NCBI GenBank assembly: GCA_036365145.1
Contig: JAEOAD010001942.1
Span: 744,001-808,000 of the forward strand
Source: Orientallactaga sibirica
Lineage: Eukaryota > Chordata > Mammalia > Rodentia > Dipodidae
Length of the DNA stretch: 64,000 bases
Reading direction: 5' to 3'
In this document: piece by piece, positions 57,818-64,000 of the stretch
Numbering within the stretch: position 1 is the first letter of the stretch
Layout: each line of letters starts with the position of its first letter
Notes under the pieces: model-generated
Told to the model about the DNA's origin: nothing
Database searches by the model: none
The model's input: the letters and a program-made list of their open reading frames with translations, nothing else
Position numbers and translations under genes: made by a program

Positions 57818-58735
57818 AAAAAATATTTTATTTATTATTTGAGAGAGAGAGTGAGAGAGAGCGAATGGTCACTCAAGGGCCTCTAGCCACTGCAAACAAA
57901 CTCCAGATACATGTGTCACTTTGTGCATCTGGCTGTATGTGGGTACTGGGGAATCAAATCCAGGTCGTTAGACTTTGCAGGCAAGTGCCTTAACCACTGA
58001 ACCATCTCTCCAGGCCTCTTCCAGCTTTTCTTTGACCACTGAGCCCATCTCTCCCCCTCCTTTAGCTTTTCTTAGTCCTTTGCAAGGTTGCATGCCAATG
58101 AATCCATAGCCCCTGCTATACACTATGTGCTTTAGGCAAATACCTTAGACTAAAGGCTTTAGTTCCTTGCCTGGTGGAGGTACCTGACGGTGGGCTGTAG
58201 CAGTCCTGCTTGAATTGGGCTATTGTGGTTTCCATCTTTATTCTGGTGTATGAGACCCCAAGAGGTACTTTAAATAAACCCATGTATATTCCACACTTAA
58301 TTTCTTCTCCCCTTCATTGTGTAGTTTTAGTCTTTTTTTAATTTTAAATATTTTATTTGAGCTGGAGTGATGGCTTAGTGGTTAAGATGCTCACCAGCAA
58401 CATCAAAAACCCAGGTTTGATCCCCCAGTACCCAGGTAAAGCCAGATGCACAAGATGACACATGCATCTGGAGTGTGCAGTAGCTAGAGGCCCTGGTGTG
58501 CCCTCTCTCTCTCCCTCTCTCTCTTTTTCAAATAAATAAATAAAAAAATTTTAAGTATTTTATTTATTTGCAAGGGGAGAAAGAGAAAGAGAATGGGCCT
58601 CCAGCTATTGCAAACGAACTCTAGAAACATTTGCCACTTTGTGCATCTGGTTTTACATGGGTACTGGGGAATTAAACCCAGGTAGGCAGACTTTGCAGAC
58701 AAGTGCCTTTAACCACTGAACCATCTCCCCAGCCC
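57818..58735. repeat. B2-like SINEs, one inside another
   Basis: B2-like - 57818-58015. 58020-58330 is unique. An outer B2-like - (58331-58369 and 58555-58735) is split by a B2-like + (58370-58550). CATTGTGTAGTTTT flanks the outer element (near 58316 and 58736). Confidence 0.8.
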
Positions 58736-59453
58736 CATTGTGTAGTTTTGACTGATTTCTTCCTCAGCATTGGAATCAGTCACAGTGTTATGACTCTTCC
58801 TGAGGGGTTGCTGGAGTGAGGTGCCAGTGTGCTGGTCTCAACCGCATGTGCATGGAGCTGCCTGGACATCCCCGGAGGAAGCACCTATCCACCTCTAGAC
58901 ACTCTGGGCCAGCGGGGCCCAAAGCTGTGGAGGCGGGCAGCACATGCATGCTGTGTGTTGACATGGATCATAGAGAGAGGAGCCACTCCTGCTCCCTGAC
59001 CAGAAGACCCCAGCTGAGGGGAGGGAGCAGGATGTACTGGTGACCCATGTGCCACCAGTGCTGATAGTTCATAGTGCCTTAGCTCTGCTGGTTGATGTTA
59101 TAACTGATCCTCAGACCAGTAACTGCCCAGGCATGGTGACTTGGAACTTACTCTGTAGCCCCAGGCTGGCCTCAAACTCACAATGATTAAAGGATTGTGC
59201 CACCAAGCCCTGCTCCAAAGACAATTTTTTTTTCTTAATTTTTTTCCCCCCAGTGCTGGAAATGGAACCCACGGCCTCATACATGGTAGGTGAGCACCCA
59301 GTCACTGAGTTACCTCCAGCCTCAGCTCAAGAAAGTTTTCTTTTAACCATTCAATCCATGGGCAAGTAATAGCTGATCATAAATAAGGATGTCCAATATC
59401 TTTTTAAGTGCATGTCACCTGGACAGTCTGGTGTCTTTTCAAGTGTTTTGGTT

Positions 59454-59489
<36 letters not shown>

Positions 59490-59885
59490 TTTTTTTTTTT
59501 TTTTTTTTTTGTTTCTCAAAGTAGGGTCTCACTGTAGCCCAGACTGAGCTGGAATTCACTATGTAGTCTCAGGCTGGCCTCGAACTCATGGTGATTCCCT
59601 TACCTCTGCCTCCCAAGTGCTGGCATTAAAGGCGTGTGCCACCACGCCTGGCCTTTATTGTTTTCTGATTGAATTTGTCTTAACTGTGAAACTTAAGAGA
59701 ATTCTCTTTTTAAAAAATTCAAGTAATTTATTTATTTACATGTGAATGACTGTGTGTGGAAGTACACACTTTTAACTCAAGCATTTGGGAGGCTGAGGTA
59801 GGAGGATCACCATGAATTCCAGACTAGCCATGAGTTCCAGGTCAGACTGAGCTTGAGTTAGACCCTGTGTGAAAGAAAAAGAAAG
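58736..59885. repeat. unique island then old and young SINEs
   Basis: 58750-59136 is unique and GC-moderate with no recognised gene. B1 - 59137-59215 (old). ID/B4-type - 59223-59322. 59323-59453 is unique. (TTTC)n running into a B1 -, 59454-59655. B1 + 59738-59885. Confidence 0.7.
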
Positions 59886-59889
59886 GAAA

Positions 59890-61700
59890 AAAGAAACATA
59901 CAAAACTTTTTGATATCCATTAAAATGCAAATAAAAACAACTTTGAGATTCCATCTCACACCTGTCAGAATGGCTACCATCATGAAAAAAATGACCATAA
60001 ATGCTGGTGAGGATGCAGAAAAAGAGGAACCCTTCTACACTGTTGGTGGGAATGCAATCTGGTCCAGCCATTGTGGAAATCAGTGTGGAGGTTCCTGAGA
60101 CAGCTAAAAGTAGATCTACCACATGACCCAGCTATACCACTCCTAGGCATATATCCTAAGGACTCATCTCACTACCTTAGAGATTCTTGCTCGACCATAT
60201 TTATTACTGCTCTATTCACAATAACTAGGAAATGGAACCAGCCTAGATGTCCCTCAACTGATGAGTGGATAATGAAAATATGGCACATTTACACAATGGA
60301 GTTCTACTCAGCAGTAAAGAAAAATGAAGTTATGAAATTTGCAGGAAAATGGATGGATCTGGAAAGGATTATACTTAGTGAGGTAACCCAGGCCCAGAAA
60401 GCCAAATGTCGTATGTTCTCTCTCATATGTGGATCCTAGCTACAAATGATTGGACTTCTATGTGAGTTGGAATAAAACAGTAGCAGAAGCCAGTAAGCTA
60501 GAAAGGGGATATAAAGGGACTAGAAAGGGAGGGAGGGGGACTTAATAGGATGGTATTGCATATATGTAAGTAGAAGAACAGATTAATGGGGGTGGGAAGG
60601 CCTAAGTGAGGTCAGGGGAAGAGATTGGGAGAGGGCTAATCAAAATCTAAAAGGATGTGAATACGTCATATGGAAACCTACTTTTTTAGACAATGGCACA
60701 CTCAGAAGCCATAGATTGTTACTAGAAAATTTTCAGTGCCAAGGATGGGAACCTTCCAATGAGTTGTTGGCCAGGGAGGTCCCTGTTGCCTCCAAAACAT
60801 TACAGGCCATTGATGGGGCTCTTGGTTTCTCAGCAGGAATAGATGGTAAGACCCTATTGCTGAAGACTCCACATACTTGGGCTGCAAGATCACTGAGAAA
60901 TCCTGCTGGAGCTGAGCTGAAAACTTCCTCCGTGTAGACCAACAGACAGAAAGCTGGTAAAAGCTATGCTGCATGCAGTTCCATGAGAGAGAGAGAGAGA
61001 GAGAGAAATCACCAGTGGAGATAAACAATACTGCAAGCTTTAAATTTGGCTAGCCAGGCCAAATGAGCCAATGGGTGCAATAGTGGCATTTCTGTTATGG
61101 GGAAAACCAGCCGCTATCTAATTGGACTGGAGGCCTGCTTCATGGGAGGGAGGGAATACATGCCTGGTACAGAAAATCTATGATAAGGGGTAGTCATGAG
61201 CCCTAGGGGTATAATATCTGCTGGTGTCTGGCTAAATATATATCTGTGCTCACCAAACTGCCCAGGTAAACACTTCTTTTAATGTCCATACCCATATATT
61301 AATGCTACTCTCACTTTTGGTTAGAGAAGCTTCTCTTTTCAGATGGTGGTGACCTCTGGGATGACTCAGAAGGCACCATGGTGCTGAGAAGAAGTGACAG
61401 AGGAGTGCTCAGCATTGAAACATCTCTATCACATCTTCCATGGTTCAGGGTCCGTTGCGGAAGAGGTGGCAGAAAGAATATGAGAGCCAAAGGAAGGGTA
61501 GGACTGCTAATAATGTACTACTTACACAAGACCATTGTAATAGGAGGAAAAGATGATGATATCAAAATAAAAGAGACACTAATTGAGAGGGGAGGGGATA
61601 TGATGGAGAATAGAGTTGCAAAGGGAAAGTGGAGGGGGGGGGAGAGGGAATTACCATGGTTTATTATCTATAATTATTAGAAGCTGTCAATAAAAAAAAA
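59890..61700 (+). mobile_element. LINE-1 3' end: ORF2 C-terminus plus full 3' UTR
   Basis: The longest L1 3' portion here. An open frame at 60071-60439 encodes the ORF2p C-terminus, with landmarks [45 protein letters not shown] and a final FSLICGS. Upstream, 59890-60070 is in a different frame (HLTPVRMATI...). The 3' UTR (60440-61700) has a G-rich polypurine run near 61630 and ends GAAGCTGTCAATAAAAAA. It serves as the internal reference for the truncated copies at 32782, 39939 and 53875. It lacks ORF1 and most of ORF2, so it is not autonomous. Confidence 0.88.
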
Positions 61701-61707
61701 TGATTAG

Positions 61708-62640
61708 TGGGCCTGAGAGATGGTTTAGCGGTTAAGGCACCTGCCTCCTAAGCCTAAGAACGCTGGTTCCAATGTCCAGTGGTTCCAATCTCCAGGTCCC
61801 ACGTTTAGCCAGATGCAAAGTGACGCAAGAGTGCAATGCCGCACTTAACCACAGGGGGGCGCACGCATCTGGGCGCATGCATTTGTTTGCAGCAACTGAG
61901 AGGCTGCTGGCGCACCCATCTGTCTCCCTCTCCCTCTCTCTCTATCTCTCTCTGTGTCTCTCCAAAAAAAAAGATTAGTAAAGGTTTGATAAATTAAAAA
62001 TAAAACTTTTTGAGTGTTAGCATAAAGGTTCAATGGGTAAATTCCACATGGCTCTTGATGTGAAATCACAGTCAAAACACAGGCACACTAAAAATATGAC
62101 ATAAAATTACCTCCAGTATGTGTATTAGTTGTCTATGAAGCATGAGTGAATTTCACATTTGGTCCCCTTCCCAAGATATCTCATATGCAATTACTGAAAT
62201 ATTAAAAAACAAATAATACTTGTAGCCAGGTGTGGTGGCACACACCTTTAATCCCAATAGAGGTAGGCCCTGAGTTTGTGGCCACCCTGAGATGACATAG
62301 TGAATTCCAGGTCAGCCTAGGCTAGAGCAAGACCCTTCCTCAAAAGAACAAACAAACAAAATCTTTTGAGGGCTGGAGAGGTTGCTCAATGGTTAAAGAC
62401 ACTTGCTCATAAAGCCTGACTGCCTGGGTTCAAATCCCTAGTACCCATGTAAAGTCAAATGCACAAAATGTGCATGTATCTGGAGTTCATTTGCACTGCC
62501 AAGAGGTTCTGGTGTGCCCCCCCTCCTTGGAAAATATATATATATTAAATCTTCTAGAGATGATCTCAAACTCAAGATGATTCTCCTGCCTTAGCCACCC
62601 TGATGCTAGGATTACAGGCATGGGCTACCACACCTAGTGG
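61708..62640. repeat. SINE cluster
   Basis: B2-like + 61708-61975 (with extra internal bases near 61770-61860). 61976-62223 is unique and AT-rich. B1 + 62224-62362. B2-like + 62370-62552. B1 - 62553-62640 (partial). Confidence 0.75.
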
Positions 62641-62837
62641 CAGTTCTACTTTTCAGAAAACCAGGGAAAGACAAAGGGAAGGAACCTGCTCAATGGAGCT
62701 GGATCTCTTGAATCATCACATCACAAACCCCACTACATCATGAGGTTGGCAACTCTGAGAGCCAGATAACAGTCCAGACAGAATTGTTCCTGAGAGCTAG
62801 CAGTGGCTCTTCTCACATGCCATTTGTTGTCCTTGTT

Positions 62838-63628
62838 AATATTTTATTTATTTATTTGCAAACAGAGAAAGACAGACAGAGAGAGAATAGGCTCACAAAG
62901 GCCTCTAGCTGCTATAAATGAGCTCCAAACATATGTGCCACTTTGTGCATCTGGCTTTATGTAGGTACTGAGGAATTAATTCAGGTTGTCAGGCTGTGCA
63001 GGCAAGGGGCTAAACTGCTGAGCCATCTCTCTAGCCTCTGGACTTTTTTTGTTTTGTTTTGGTTTTGGTTTTTCGAGGTGGGGTCTCACTCTAGCCTAGG
63101 CTGACCTGGAACTCACTATGTAGTTTCAGGGTGGCCTTAAACTCATGGCAATCCTCCTACCTTTGCCTCTCAAGTACTGGGATTAAAGGCGTGTGCCACC
63201 ACGCCTGACTTTAGACTTTTTTTTTCCTTTAAATTTTGTTTATTTACTTGCAAGGAGGGAGAGTGGGGGATGGGTGTTTCACCCCTCTTGCCATTATAAA
63301 TATACTCCAGGTGTGTGTGCTACTTTCTCATCAGGTTTATGTGGATACTGGGGAAATGAACCCAGGCCATTAGGCTTTGCAAGTAAGTGCCTTTAACTGC
63401 TAAGCTATCTCTTTAGCCCCAAATACACTTTTTTCTTCCTTTTTTTTTTTTCTTTTTGTTCTTCAAGGTAGGTTTTCACTCTAGCCCACGTTGGCCTGGA
63501 ATTCACTCTGTAGTTTCAGAGTGGCCTCAAACTCACAGCAATTCTCTGACCTCTGTGCTGGGATTAAAGGTGTGTGCCACCATACTTGGTTTATCTTCCT
63601 TTCTTTTTTGGGGGGTAGGGAGTGCTTG

Positions 63629-63673
<45 letters not shown>

Positions 63674-64000
63674 GGGTTTATAAGGTAGAGTCTCACTCTA
63701 GCCCAGGCTGACCTGGAGCTCACTCTGCCCAGGATAGTCTAAGTCATGGTCATCCTCCTACCTCTTAGGGCTGGGATTACAGGATTGAGCCAGTACACCT
63801 GGCTCTGTGTGTGTTTCTGAGATGGGATCTTGGGCTAGAGAGATGGCTTAGCCATTAAGGTACTTGCCTGCAAAGCAAAAGGACCTAGGTTTGACTCCCC
63901 AGGACCCACATGAGCCAGATGCACAAGGGGGCGCATGCATCTGGAGTTTGTTTGCAGTGGCTGGAGGCCCTGGTGCAGGCATTCTCTCTCTCTCTTTGTA
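62838..64000. repeat. SINE cluster to the window end, with (GT)n
   Basis: B2-like -: 62838-63037, 63222-63419. B1 -: 63045-63211, 63432-63594, 63673-63803. (GT)n 63631-63672. B2-like + 63829-64000, cut by the window edge. 62641-62837 is unique. Confidence 0.8.

Overview
This is a rodent nuclear genomic window containing one recognisable protein-coding gene, Foxi3, a forkhead transcription factor, on the + strand. The two coding exons (15704-16340 and 20782-21392) are separated by a 4.4 kb intron and encode a predicted 415-residue protein. A CpG-rich promoter region lies upstream and an unspliced 3' region downstream. I found no second protein-coding gene in the roughly 15 kb before or 42 kb after it.

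The rest is mostly interspersed repeats. Two SINE families dominate: 7SL-derived B1 monomers of about 150 bp, and a tRNA-derived B2-superfamily element of about 200 bp. The latter begins GGGCTGGAGAGATGGCTTAG and ends in an AAATAAATAAA-type tail; I call it 'B2-like'. Older ID/B4-type SINEs, several 5'-truncated LINE-1 copies, one ancient broken LINE-1, a candidate solo LTR and many TTTC, GGAA and GT microsatellites make up the remainder. B1 restricts the source to rodents. The B2-like sequence fits what I recall of the DIP family of jerboas and jumping mice (Dipodoidea), so I infer a jerboa-like species such as Jaculus with moderate confidence.

Layout: 1-3.2 kb, an ancient antisense L1 riddled with SINEs. 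3.2-14.5 kb, dense SINEs with short unique islands. 14.5-16.9 kb, a SINE-free Foxi3 promoter and exon 1. 16.9-20.7 kb, intron 1 with SINEs. 20.7-22.9 kb, SINE-free exon 2 and 3' region. 23-28 kb, mixed unique sequence, including a likely MaLR-type LTR. 28.7-31.3 kb, a rearranged antisense L1. 31-59 kb, SINE mosaics with unique islands (notably 35.0-35.8, 46.4-47.9 and 51.1-51.5 kb). 59.9-61.7 kb, an L1 3' end with the ORF2 C-terminus. 61.7-64 kb, SINEs.

The most unusual items are small retroposition products. One is a 34-nt insert matching the 5' half of tRNA-Glu inside a B1, with a 15-bp target duplication. Another is a poly(A)-only insert between imperfect direct repeats. There are also two copies of a short poly(A)-tailed retroposon of unknown source, an unidentified 667-bp retrocopy inside an old B1, and two SINEs inserted successively at the same target site. 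Repeat boundaries were read by eye and are good to about 5-15 bp. Orientation and family calls are more secure than exact ends.
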